Assembly: GCA_044871085.1 (NCBI GenBank)
Contig: JBIOZI010000314.1
Coordinates: forward strand, 1-13,490
Length of the DNA: 13,490 bases
Source of the DNA: CADEED01 sp044871085
GTDB lineage: Bacteria; Pseudomonadota; Gammaproteobacteria; Steroidobacterales; Steroidobacteraceae
Direction of reading: 5' to 3'
This document shows, in pieces, positions 7,213 through 13,490 of the stretch; the first letter of the stretch is position 1, and every line of letters begins with the position of its first letter. The position numbers and the translations under genes are program-made. A model generated the notes under the pieces. The model made no database searches, was not told where the DNA came from, and saw nothing but the letters and a program-made list of their open reading frames with translations.

Positions 7213-7935
7213 CTACTTCAGCTTTAACGCCGTGCGCAGCTCCGCGGCAGTCATGCCGCGGACGTACACCGGCGTGCCGACGTCGAACTCGCGCGCGCGT
7301 GACAGGTTGCCAACGGGAACGGGGTCGAAGCCCGCATCCGAGACGAGCTTCGATGCGGTCGCCATCGCTCGCGCGTCGTCGGATGCCAGTGGGATACCGA
7401 GCCGCTCCGGCTCATGGAAAGCGTCGTTCGCGAGCGGACCGGCGTTGATGGCATTGAAGGCGCGCACGAGCCGCACGCCGGGCAGGTATTCCTTCACCGC
7501 CACGCCGGTACCGCGCGCGCGGTCGCGAGTGGCCATCTCGCCGTCGCGTGATGGATAGGGATTGCCCGCGTCCAGCAGGATTTTCCCTTTGAGCTCAGAT
7601 GCGAGGTCGCGGCCGATCTGCGGCTCGGCGTTGTACGGGACGGCGAGCATGATGACGTCGCCGAAGGCGGCCGCTTCACGCGGAGTTCCCACCGTGACAT
7701 GGGGCCCGAGCTCTTGGGCGAGCGATCGCAATTGCTCGGGATGGCGCGAGGAGACCATGAGCGTGTGGCCGGCACGCGCCCAATGGCGCGCGAGCGCGCC
7801 GCCAATGTCGCCCGTGCCGATGATGCCGATCTTCAGTGGCTGCACGGTCTTGGGGACGGCGTCCGCCGCGTGCGCGTACGGGGACCCTGCCGCGATCGAC
7901 ATCGCCATGGCCATCGCAAAGATTGCGCTTCGCAT
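7213..7935 (-). CDS. F420/NADP-type oxidoreductase (Rossmann-fold) with predicted export signal
   Basis: This 240-residue protein belongs to the NADPH-dependent F420 reductase / NADP-binding reductase family. After a hydrophobic N-terminus (MRSAIFAMAMAMSIAAGS, cleavage likely after AHA at about 23) comes IGIIGTGDIGGALA with the dinucleotide motif G40-x-G42-x-x-G45. Next is VSSRHPEQL, whose Arg64 fits recognition of the NADP 2'-phosphate. The rest (DVIMLAVPY, LLDAGNPYP, LVRAFNAI) follows the family pattern. The ATG at 7935 has GGGAG six bases upstream. The longer open frame upstream of it is low-complexity and unlikely to be translated. It is divergent from the lectin-like gene at 8216. The electron acceptor and substrate are not evident. 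An exported NADP-binding enzyme is unusual, so the leader may be a membrane anchor or mis-scored. Confidence 0.85.
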   Translation of the reverse strand: MRSAIFAMAMAMSIAAGSPYAHAADAVPKTVQPLKIGIIGTGDIGGALARHWARAGHTLMVSSRHPEQLRSLAQELGPHVTVGTPREAAAFGDVIMLAVPYNAEPQIGRDLASELKGKILLDAGNPYPSRDGEMATRDRARGTGVAVKEYLPGVRLVRAFNAINAGPLANDAFHEPERLGIPLASDDARAMATASKLVSDAGFDPVPVGNLSRAREFDVGTPVYVRGMTAAELRTALKLK

Positions 7936-8022
7936 GCTGTTCTCCCGATTGAGCTCGTGAATCCGACCGCGCGCCTCACGCGTCGTTGCACACTCCGGCG
8001 CACGCGCCTTTCGGCCGGCCGC

Positions 8023-8028
8023 ATTGTA
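8023..8028 (-). promoter_or_regulatory. Candidate -10 box (TACAAT) for the oxidoreductase gene
   Basis: On the - strand CCTACAATGCGG carries a good -10 hexamer about 88 bases upstream of the ATG at 7935. No good -35 hexamer stands 16-18 bases further upstream, so the call is weak. The 280-base divergent interval 7936-8215 must hold promoters for both flanking genes, but I could not identify one for the + strand gene. Confidence 0.25.
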
Positions 8029-8215
8029 GGACGTGACGCACGCTCCCCGCCCGGCCGAGGTCGCGGCGCAGAATTTCCCACGCGCAGTAGTAAATCCTTC
8101 CACCCCCACCGCCCATTCGCGCATCGTCGCCATCCTGCGACGCCCGGAACCCGATTCGCGCGCTGGTCCGCGAATTGCACTAGCTACTGTGTCTCCTTCC
8201 GCCAGCAGGTCTCAC

Positions 8216-10429
8216 ATGAAAATCTTCGCTGCCGTCGCGGCGCTGTGCTGCGCCGCGAGCCTCGCCCAGGCGCGCCCGGTCGTCATCCAGGAAAGCGCGC
8301 GCGTCCCGAGCCCCGATTCCAGGTTCTTCCTGTGGAAGGCCGCCATCGAAGGCGACGACATGGTCGCCATCGGTCTCTACAACTTCATCACCGATGAGAT
8401 CTACTCGGAAACCGAGTCCGCGGCCTTCCTGTTCCACCGCACGGGCACCACGTGGAATTTCGTGAGGAATCTCGCCTCGGGCTTCGACAGCGGCGTCGAT
8501 GACGCGCACCCCCACTATTCCATCGGGATGAAGAATGGCGTCCTCGCAACGGGCATCCAGCCGCTGTACATCTTCGAGAAGCGCAACGGCGACTGGGTGC
8601 AGGTGAAGACATTTGGAGGCGACAGCGACGACGTCATCATCGACAACGGCCGCATGTTCTTCGGCAGCCTGTCGTGGGGCGGCGTGGTCATCGAGCGGGA
8701 CGCGGCGGGCCAATGGCAGGGCACGCAGTCGCTGCGCGGTGACAACGCGGGCCTCGGAGACGCCGAGCGCGGTGGGTCGGTGGGGTTCGTCGGTAACTGG
8801 GCCTCCATCTTCAACGAGTTCAACGACGGCGAAGACAACCTGCCGACGCCCGCGATCACGCTGTGGCGGCAGACGGGCGCGTCACCCACGAGCTGGGTGC
8901 AATCGGAGCGGCGCGTCGCCGCCGAAGGCCACACGTATGGGGACATCGCGATGGGACACGGCCCGTCGGGCGTGGACGAGATGTACCTGCCGGACTTCCT
9001 CGAGTTCGGCACGCCTGTCTACCGCCGCTCCGGCACCACCTGGAACGAGGACCAGCGCCTGCATTCGTCGGGCGAGCTCATGGCCGGGCCATTCTTCGGC
9101 AGCCGGGACACCGGCGAGGTGACGAAGAGCGATGGCTACCTATTCCGCCGGGTGTGGGATCACGATCGGGACGAGTACGTGGGCGAGGTGTACCAGCCGG
9201 ACGCGAATGGGCGGTACGTCCACGTCGCGACGTTGGTGTCGAGCGACGGCAACGGCATCGGCGAAGTGCTGGGCAACGGCAATCGCGCGGTTGCGGGCGG
9301 CAATGGCAACGTGATGCTGGTCTTCGACCTGCCGGCCTCCTTCGCAACGCCCGCGGTGATTCAGGATACGTTCGCCACCGGCAACGGCGCCGGCTGGACC
9401 GCCGTGCCCGGCAGCCAGTGGGCCGTCCTGCAGTCGGGCGCCTCGCGCGTGTACCGCCAGTCGAACACCGCCGGGGATGCGGGCGCGGTGCTCGACGCGG
9501 CGGACTGGACCGACCAGTCGATCCAGGCGGACGTGACGGCGACCGCGTTCAATGGGAATGACCGCTGGGTGGGCCTCGCCACACGGCGCGCGGACTCCGC
9601 CAACTACTACTATGTGACGCTGCGCGCCTCCGGCACCGTCGCGTTGCGGCGCATGCGCGCCGGACAGTTCACCACCCTCGCGAGCGCGCCGTATCCCGTG
9701 TCGCTGAATCGCGCGTACCGTCTGCGGCTCGAGTCCATCGGCTCACAGCATCGCGTCTACGTCGACGGGGTGCGCGTGCTCGAAGCGAACGACACCCAGC
9801 TCACGCACGGCCGCGCGGCGCTGCTCATGTACCGCGCCGCCGCGGACTTCGACAACGTCGTGTTGACGCCGAGCGACACGGCGACCATCTACGCGGCGGG
9901 CGAACAATTCACGACCCAGCCGCTGAACCCGAGGCCGTGGGTGTACGCCGGCGGAAGCTGGACCTGGGCCGCGGACGGCCAGAACGACAACCTGGTGTTC
10001 TCGCAGTTCTCCGTGGCCGGCGATGCGCGCGCCGCCGTGGGCCCGCTCATCGACGAGCGCGACCAGGTGGTCGAAGCGAGCGTGCGGCTCGGCACCTTCG
10101 GCGCGGGCGCCGACCCGTGGTTCGGCGTCATGGCGCGCTACGTCGACGAGCGCAACTACGTCTATCTATCGCTGCGCAAGTCGAACACGCTGTCGGTGCG
10201 GCGGCTGGTCAACGGGCAGGTGACGCAGCTCGGCAGCGTGGCGCAGACCGTGACGCCGGGCACGTGGTATCGCCTGCGGCTCGATGCGATCGGCGACCAG
10301 TTGCGCGCGTACGTGAATGGGAACCTGGTGCTGGAGGCCACGGATCCGCAGCCGTCGGGGGGACGCACGGGACTCGTGTCATACCGGACCTCCGCGGACT
10401 ACGACGACTACCGCGCCATCCGGCCGTAG
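8216..10429 (+). CDS. Secreted protein with tandem concanavalin-A-like (LamG/glucanase-fold) domains
   Basis: About 737 residues with a Sec signal peptide (MKIFAAVAALCCAASLAQA, cleavage near 19). Residues of about 20-375 form a repetitive beta-rich section with rungs such as FLFHRTGTTWNFV, IFEKRNGDWVQV, VIERDAAGQWQ, LWRQTGASPTSWV and VYRRSGTTWNEDQ, which looks like a beta-propeller. Two homologous jelly-roll domains follow, about 381-550 and 561-737. They share NYYYVTLR/NYVYLSLR, VALRRM/LSVRRL, YRLRLESIGSQHRVYVDG/YRLRLDAIGDQLRAYVNG and a final Y-R-A/TSADYD. These look like concanavalin-A-like lectin/glucanase folds and probably bind or process a glycan; I see no obvious catalytic residues. 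The ATG at 8216 follows CAGGT about seven bases away. The stop lies two bases from the stop of the convergent frameshifted gene. Confidence 0.85.
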   Translation: MKIFAAVAALCCAASLAQARPVVIQESARVPSPDSRFFLWKAAIEGDDMVAIGLYNFITDEIYSETESAAFLFHRTGTTWNFVRNLASGFDSGVDDAHPHYSIGMKNGVLATGIQPLYIFEKRNGDWVQVKTFGGDSDDVIIDNGRMFFGSLSWGGVVIERDAAGQWQGTQSLRGDNAGLGDAERGGSVGFVGNWASIFNEFNDGEDNLPTPAITLWRQTGASPTSWVQSERRVAAEGHTYGDIAMGHGPSGVDEMYLPDFLEFGTPVYRRSGTTWNEDQRLHSSGELMAGPFFGSRDTGEVTKSDGYLFRRVWDHDRDEYVGEVYQPDANGRYVHVATLVSSDGNGIGEVLGNGNRAVAGGNGNVMLVFDLPASFATPAVIQDTFATGNGAGWTAVPGSQWAVLQSGASRVYRQSNTAGDAGAVLDAADWTDQSIQADVTATAFNGNDRWVGLATRRADSANYYYVTLRASGTVALRRMRAGQFTTLASAPYPVSLNRAYRLRLESIGSQHRVYVDGVRVLEANDTQLTHGRAALLMYRAAADFDNVVLTPSDTATIYAAGEQFTTQPLNPRPWVYAGGSWTWAADGQNDNLVFSQFSVAGDARAAVGPLIDERDQVVEASVRLGTFGAGADPWFGVMARYVDERNYVYLSLRKSNTLSVRRLVNGQVTQLGSVAQTVTPGTWYRLRLDAIGDQLRAYVNGNLVLEATDPQPSGGRTGLVSYRTSADYDDYRAIRP

Positions 10430-10431
10430 CC

Positions 10432-11136
10432 TCAGCGCGTATTCATGAACGTCGGCAGCCGCAGCGCAGGGTCGGCGGAGCCGAGTAGTTTGAACCGCGC
10501 CTCGTACCAGGCGCGCAGCAGCCGCATGCTGCCGGTGTCCAGGCGCGATTCCAGGGCCGACCAGAACGACTGGAATCGCGCGCGCACGTGCGACACGGAG
10601 GCCAGCCAGTCCGTGAGCCACGTGGGCTGATCGCCCCACAGGCCGCGGAGCTGGAGGTCCCATACCGTGCTCGCGGCGAGGAATTCCGCCTCCAGGTCGA
10701 TGGCGGGATGCGCTTCCAGCGTCTGCTCGAACGCATCGACGAATGCGCGTTCAATCCGACCGAGAGTCGCGGACCCCGCACCGGCGTCGCGTCACCCAGG
10801 TTCACGGCCTCGAGCGCAATCGTCTCGAGCAGCCAGTACAGCTTTGGGTTCTCGTCCGCGGACGACGCCAGCAGCATCTCGAGTCGCGATTCGGGAAACT
10901 GCGCCGCCATCGCCGCAAGTTCGGCGCGCGTGCGCGCGACGTGAGTCGCCGACATCGATGCCCATGAAACCGCTCCGGCCACCGAGGTAGCGACTGACGA
11001 TCTCACGCGCACCGAGCTGCACCACGGGTACGGCCATCATGCCAATGGCGTGCCAGTGTTCGATGAACCAGTCGCCGCTCAGCGGCGCGGCCAGGTAATC
11101 CCAGTCACCGGGCTCGTAAATGACGATCGCCGCCAA
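10432..11136 (-). pseudogene. Hypothetical protein gene broken by two compensating frameshifts
   Basis: No single frame explains this stretch, but three joined segments read as one plausible protein of about 234 residues. Segment 1, from TTG 11136, reads EPGDWDYLAAPLSGDWFIEHW to GFMGIDV, down to about 10960. Segment 2, in another frame, reads THVARTRAELAAMAAQFPES to LEAVNLGD, about 10950-10790. Segment 3 returns to the first frame and reads GRIERAFVDAFEQTLEAHPA to LRLPTFMNTR, ending at TGA 10434-10432. Outside these limits each frame turns into Arg/Gly/Ala-rich nonsense. One inserted base plus one missing base would explain it. The TTG start lies 13 bases after the stop of the upstream gene, with AAGGG nine bases before it. 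I recognise no family; it looks soluble and helical with many Trp. It may be a real pseudogene or carry sequencing errors. Confidence 0.7.
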
Positions 11137-11149
11137 CCTTGCGTACCCT

Positions 11150-11782
11150 TCAGCTGGTCCATCGGCATTCGACTGTCACGTCGTCGATCGCCGCCTTGTC
11201 GTTCGCACCAGTAGCGTTCGTCACGCCGACACGCACAAATACATTGTTCCCGGGAGGGCTCCAGGTGCTCGTCTTGAATTGCGCCCAGCCCGTGCGACCC
11301 GACCAGGCGAAGGGCGCAATCGCAAGATAGGTCCAACTGGCAGGCTCGATGACCTCGAGCTGTCCGTGTACCAGGAAGTCTGATGGAGACTGCTGGCTCC
11401 TCAGGTACATCCAAGCGGTGCAGGTCAGCGGTCTGCCGTTGGTCAGCTCCTTGAACGTCCGGAAGTAGCGACCGATGTCGGACCAGCCACCTCCGGTACC
11501 CGCGGTGATCGTGGCGTAGGAAACGTTGCCGGGAAACGACCAATTGCGCGCATAGAAGTCGGGGCTCGCGGTGATGGCGCAAGACCCGCCTTCGGGCTGC
11601 CAGCAAGAGAGCGTTCCCCAGTTGTTGAACGGCTCGAAGTCGGTATTGATGTGACTGATCGCTTGCGGTGCGGCGATGGGATGTACGGACGGCTTGTCGC
11701 CTGCCTGGACATTTCGCGCGCCAGACAGCCCCACGCTGAGCGCAATGAGGACCGAGGAAACGATACGTTTTGTCCATTCCAT
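11150..11782 (-). CDS. Small secreted jelly-roll / carbohydrate-binding-like protein
   Basis: A 210-residue protein with a signal peptide (MEWTKRIVSSVLIALSVGLS, cleavage near 27 after VQA). A single beta-rich domain follows, starting at DFEPFNNWGTLSCWQPEGGS and ending with AAIDDVTVECRW. The opening 'FE...W' and the closing 'IDDV.V' are typical of CBM4/9-like or galactose-binding-like beta-sandwich domains. Cysteines in SCWQ and GGSC, and later LTC and VEC, could form two disulfides. The ATG at 11782 has AAAGGAG seven bases upstream, an excellent ribosome binding site, so the longer upstream frame is not used. The broken gene downstream starts 13 bases after this stop and was probably co-transcribed. 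Ligand and role are unknown. Confidence 0.8.
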   Translation of the reverse strand: MEWTKRIVSSVLIALSVGLSGARNVQAGDKPSVHPIAAPQAISHINTDFEPFNNWGTLSCWQPEGGSCAITASPDFYARNWSFPGNVSYATITAGTGGGWSDIGRYFRTFKELTNGRPLTCTAWMYLRSQQSPSDFLVHGQLEVIEPASWTYLAIAPFAWSGRTGWAQFKTSTWSPPGNNVFVRVGVTNATGANDKAAIDDVTVECRWTS

Positions 11783-11901
11783 GGAACTGCTCCTTTGAGA
11801 GACTGGAAAATGATCGTGGGTGTGGAAGATAGGCTCTGATGTAGTTCGACGGCAGCCCGCCAGTCCGCCAACCCGATGAGTGTGCCGCGAAGCCGGCGGC
11901 G

Positions 11902-11907
11902 ATTGTA
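11902..11907 (-). promoter_or_regulatory. Candidate -10 box (TACAAT) for the jelly-roll protein gene
   Basis: On the - strand GTCTACAATCGCC contains TACAAT about 120 bases upstream of the ATG at 11782, the same hexamer as at 8023-8028. There is no obvious -35 hexamer at 16-18 bases. Nothing else recognisable was seen in the 216-base interval 11783-11998. Confidence 0.25.
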
Positions 11908-11998
11908 GACTTTCCTCCACGCTCGAGCCTGATCACGTATTGCAGCGCGGCAGTCTGCGCTCGCCGCACCGGGCGGTGATTCCTCGAGTTCCTCGCGT

Positions 11999-12976
11999 TC
12001 AGTCGTAGCGCGGCACTTCGATGGCCGACACCAGCTTCTCGCGCGCCGCCGGCGTGGGCGCCGACAGGATGCGCTCGATGCGCTCGCGCGTCAGGTGCGG
12101 CGCGAGCAGTTGGATGAAGTCGTAGGTGAAGCCGCGCAGCAGCGCGCCCGAACGGAAACCGATCCAGGTGACGTGCTGCGGGAACAGGTGCCCGGCCTCG
12201 ACGACGGCGAGATCCTTCTCGTCCTCGGGCTCGATGGCCATGCTGGCCACCACGCCGACGCCCAGCCCCAGGCGCACGTAGGTCTTGATGACGTCCGCGT
12301 CGCGCGCGGTCAGCGACACGTTGGGCTCGAGCCCGGCGCGCGAGAACTGCTGCTGCAGCGACGACGGGCCGGTGAAGCTGAACACGTAGGTGACCAGCGG
12401 ATATTCCGCGAGCTGCTGCAGCGTCGGCTTCGCCACCTGCGCCAGCGCGTGGTCCTTCGGCACGATGATCTGCCGGTGCCACGAGTAGATGGGCAGCAGC
12501 ACGAAGTCGGGGAATTTGTCCTGGCTGCCGGTGTTGATGGCGAAGTCGATGCGGTCCAGCGTCGCCATCTCCGCGATCTGGTCGGACGTGCCCTGGTGCA
12601 GGTGGAGCTGCACGTCGGGGTACTTGCCGCGGAAATCGCGGATCACGCGCGGCAGCACGTAGCGCGCCTGCGTGTGCGTGGTGCCGATGGACAGCGAGCC
12701 GCGGTCGGACTGCTTCAAGTCCTTGGCGAGCGACTTGAGCGCCTGCGCCTCGCGCAGCATGCGCAACGCGCGCGCCGCCACCTCCTCGCCCGCGGGCGTG
12801 AGGCGCTTCAGCGCGCGGCCATCGCGCACGAACAGCGTGAGACCCAGCTCCTCTTCGAGGAGCCGGATCTGCTTGCTCACGCCGGGCTGCGAGGTGTGCA
12901 GCGCCTGCGCGGCGGTGGTCACGTTGAGGCCGTTCTGGACCACGGCCGCCAAGTATCGGAGTTGCTGCAGCTTCAT
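11999..12976 (-). CDS. cysB: CysB-type LysR-family transcriptional regulator
   Basis: A 325-residue protein, matching the usual length of CysB (about 324). The N-terminal winged helix-turn-helix (about 1-60; MKLQQLRYLAAVV, TTAAQALHTSQPGVSKQI) is followed by the effector-binding domain. Residues known in CysB to contact sulfate or inducer sit at identical positions here: T100, T102 and Q103 in TTHTQARYVLP, W166, and T202 in FTGPS. The signature DADVIKTYVRLGLGVGVVASMA is also very CysB-like. The family senses sulfur status through N-acetylserine, sulfate or thiosulfate and activates cysteine biosynthesis and sulfate uptake genes. The ATG at 12976 has GGAG five bases upstream. It follows rpsJ by 30 bases on the same strand without a terminator, so co-transcription with ribosomal genes is possible. 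No cys genes lie in the window. Confidence 0.95.
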   Translation of the reverse strand: MKLQQLRYLAAVVQNGLNVTTAAQALHTSQPGVSKQIRLLEEELGLTLFVRDGRALKRLTPAGEEVAARALRMLREAQALKSLAKDLKQSDRGSLSIGTTHTQARYVLPRVIRDFRGKYPDVQLHLHQGTSDQIAEMATLDRIDFAINTGSQDKFPDFVLLPIYSWHRQIIVPKDHALAQVAKPTLQQLAEYPLVTYVFSFTGPSSLQQQFSRAGLEPNVSLTARDADVIKTYVRLGLGVGVVASMAIEPEDEKDLAVVEAGHLFPQHVTWIGFRSGALLRGFTYDFIQLLAPHLTRERIERILSAPTPAAREKLVSAIEVPRYD

Positions 12977-13006
12977 CGGGTCTCCGCAGCCGAGTTTTTG
13001 GACTTC

Positions 13007-13318
13007 TTAGTTGAGCTTGAGCTGGACGTCCACACCGGCCGGCAGCTCGAGCTTCATGAGCGCGTCGACGGTCTTATCGGTGGGGTTCATGATGTCCATG
13101 ATGCGCTTGTGCGTGCGCAGCTCGAACTGGTCGCGCGCGTCCTTGTCGGAGTGCGGCGAAACCAGCAGCGTGAAGCGCTCCATCTTGGTCGGCAGCGGGA
13201 TCGGGCCCTTGACCGTGGCGCCGGTGCGCTTGGCGGTCTCGACGATCTCACGGGCGGAGGTGTCGATGAGGCGGTGGTCGAACGCCTTGAGGCGGATGCG
13301 GATGTTTTGATTGGCCAT
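13007..13318 (-). CDS. rpsJ: 30S ribosomal protein S10
   Basis: The 103-residue product matches S10 along its whole length: IRIRLKAFDHRLIDTSA at the start, GPIPLPTKMERFTLL in the middle, and RTHKRIMDIMNPT and LPAGVDVQLKLN at the end. S10 binds 16S rRNA in the small-subunit head and, as NusE, also takes part in transcription antitermination with NusB. The ATG at 13318 has AAGGA about ten bases upstream. The gene follows tuf by about 130 bases, the usual order, but the next gene downstream is cysB rather than rplC. Confidence 0.99.
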   Translation of the reverse strand: MANQNIRIRLKAFDHRLIDTSAREIVETAKRTGATVKGPIPLPTKMERFTLLVSPHSDKDARDQFELRTHKRIMDIMNPTDKTVDALMKLELPAGVDVQLKLN

Positions 13319-13392
13319 GATGCTGATTTCCTTCTAAAGAGCGACCCGGTAGTTAGTTAACGGGCAGGGATCGATGTTTCTCGGCTTCGAAA

Positions 13393-13438
13393 GGGGACAG
13401 GCACCAATTTCGCAAAGCCGAAATTGGAGCCAGTCCCC
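13393..13438. repeat. REP-like extragenic palindrome in the tuf–rpsJ gap
   Basis: Two 20-base arms (13393-13412 and 13419-13438) pair with 18 matches and two mismatches around a 6-base loop. The left arm begins GGGGACAGGCACCAATTT. This 'ggggacaggcacc / ggagccagtcccc' style of imperfect palindrome is, from memory, a common intergenic element in proteobacteria, related to REP-type sequences. It lies 74 bases upstream of the rpsJ start and just after the tuf stop. In RNA it would form a strong hairpin, followed by only a short T-run on the - strand. Confidence 0.75.
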
Positions 13439-13446
13439 GGTTACCT

Positions 13447-13490
13447 TTACTTGAGGATCTTCGCCACCACTCCGGCGCCGACGGTGCGGC
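13447..13490 (-). CDS. tuf: Elongation factor Tu, C-terminal end (truncated by window)
   Basis: The last 13 codons read RTVGAGVVAKILK followed by TAA, the conserved C-terminus of EF-Tu (family ends of the type GRTVGAGVV-K). EF-Tu delivers aminoacyl-tRNA to the ribosome. The rest of the gene lies beyond the right edge. Its place just before rpsJ on the same strand matches the usual end of the str operon, supporting the call despite the short visible piece. Confidence 0.9.
   Translation of the reverse strand, partial: RTVGAGVVAKILK

Noticed and set aside
10940..10970. Programmed ribosomal frameshifting as the explanation for the broken gene
   Set aside because: I see no slippery heptamer or obvious stimulatory hairpin at either shift. 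Two opposite shifts within about 180 bases fit mutation or sequence error better.
11079..12482. - strand frame of 467 codons covering the jelly-roll gene and part of cysB
   Set aside because: It overlaps two better supported genes in other frames and has shadow-type composition.
12095..13360. + strand open frame (421 codons) across cysB and rpsJ
   Set aside because: It is antisense to two unmistakable conserved genes.
1..13490. CRISPR array, tRNA, rRNA, complete IS or phage module
   Set aside because: No regularly spaced repeats, no cloverleaf or rRNA-like sequence noticed, and no transposase, integrase or phage structural gene recognisable.

Overview
The window is high-GC bacterial DNA. 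It most likely comes from a gammaproteobacterium of the Xanthomonadales/Nevskiales/Steroidobacter kind. The right edge holds a CysB-type LysR regulator beside the tuf–rpsJ end of a ribosomal operon, and most other genes encode Sec-exported, repeat- or domain-rich proteins. The taxonomic guess is inference from gene content and style, not from a marker search.

Layout, left to right. (1) Bases 1-2119, + strand: the 3' part of a right-handed beta-helix protein gene whose start lies outside the window, followed 22 bases after its stop by a small coiled-coil protein with a basic tail. A strong hairpin (2122-2159) separates them from the next, convergent gene. (2) 2198-5287, - strand: a large secreted nuclease with two lamin-tail-like domains, Ig-like domains, a DNA/RNA non-specific endonuclease domain with the DRGH active-site motif, two PKD domains and a helical C-terminus. 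(3) About 5300-7212: a stretch with little coding content and visibly more A/T. It holds only two small - strand genes, one DUF6714-like protein and one membrane-anchored hypothetical. Core-site-like motifs around them weakly suggest integron gene cassettes. (4) 7213-7935, - strand: a Rossmann-fold F420/NADP-type oxidoreductase homologue with an apparent export signal, divergent from (5) 8216-10429, + strand: a secreted protein with tandem concanavalin-A-like domains. (6) 10432-11782, - strand: a small secreted jelly-roll/carbohydrate-binding-like protein followed by a hypothetical gene broken by two compensating frameshifts. (7) 11999-13490, - strand: the C-terminal end of EF-Tu (tuf), rpsJ (S10) and cysB, in that transcriptional order.

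The left 11.8 kb is an accessory region rich in secreted proteins (beta-helix, nuclease, lectin-like and jelly-roll modules), plausibly working on extracellular DNA and polysaccharide. The right 1.5 kb is conserved core genome. The most notable points are the nuclease architecture, an NADP-binding-fold protein predicted to be exported, the double-frameshift gene that only becomes readable when three segments are joined, cysB in the place where rplC normally follows rpsJ, and the cassette-like low-GC pocket. I did not find CRISPR arrays, tRNA or rRNA genes, or an intact transposon.
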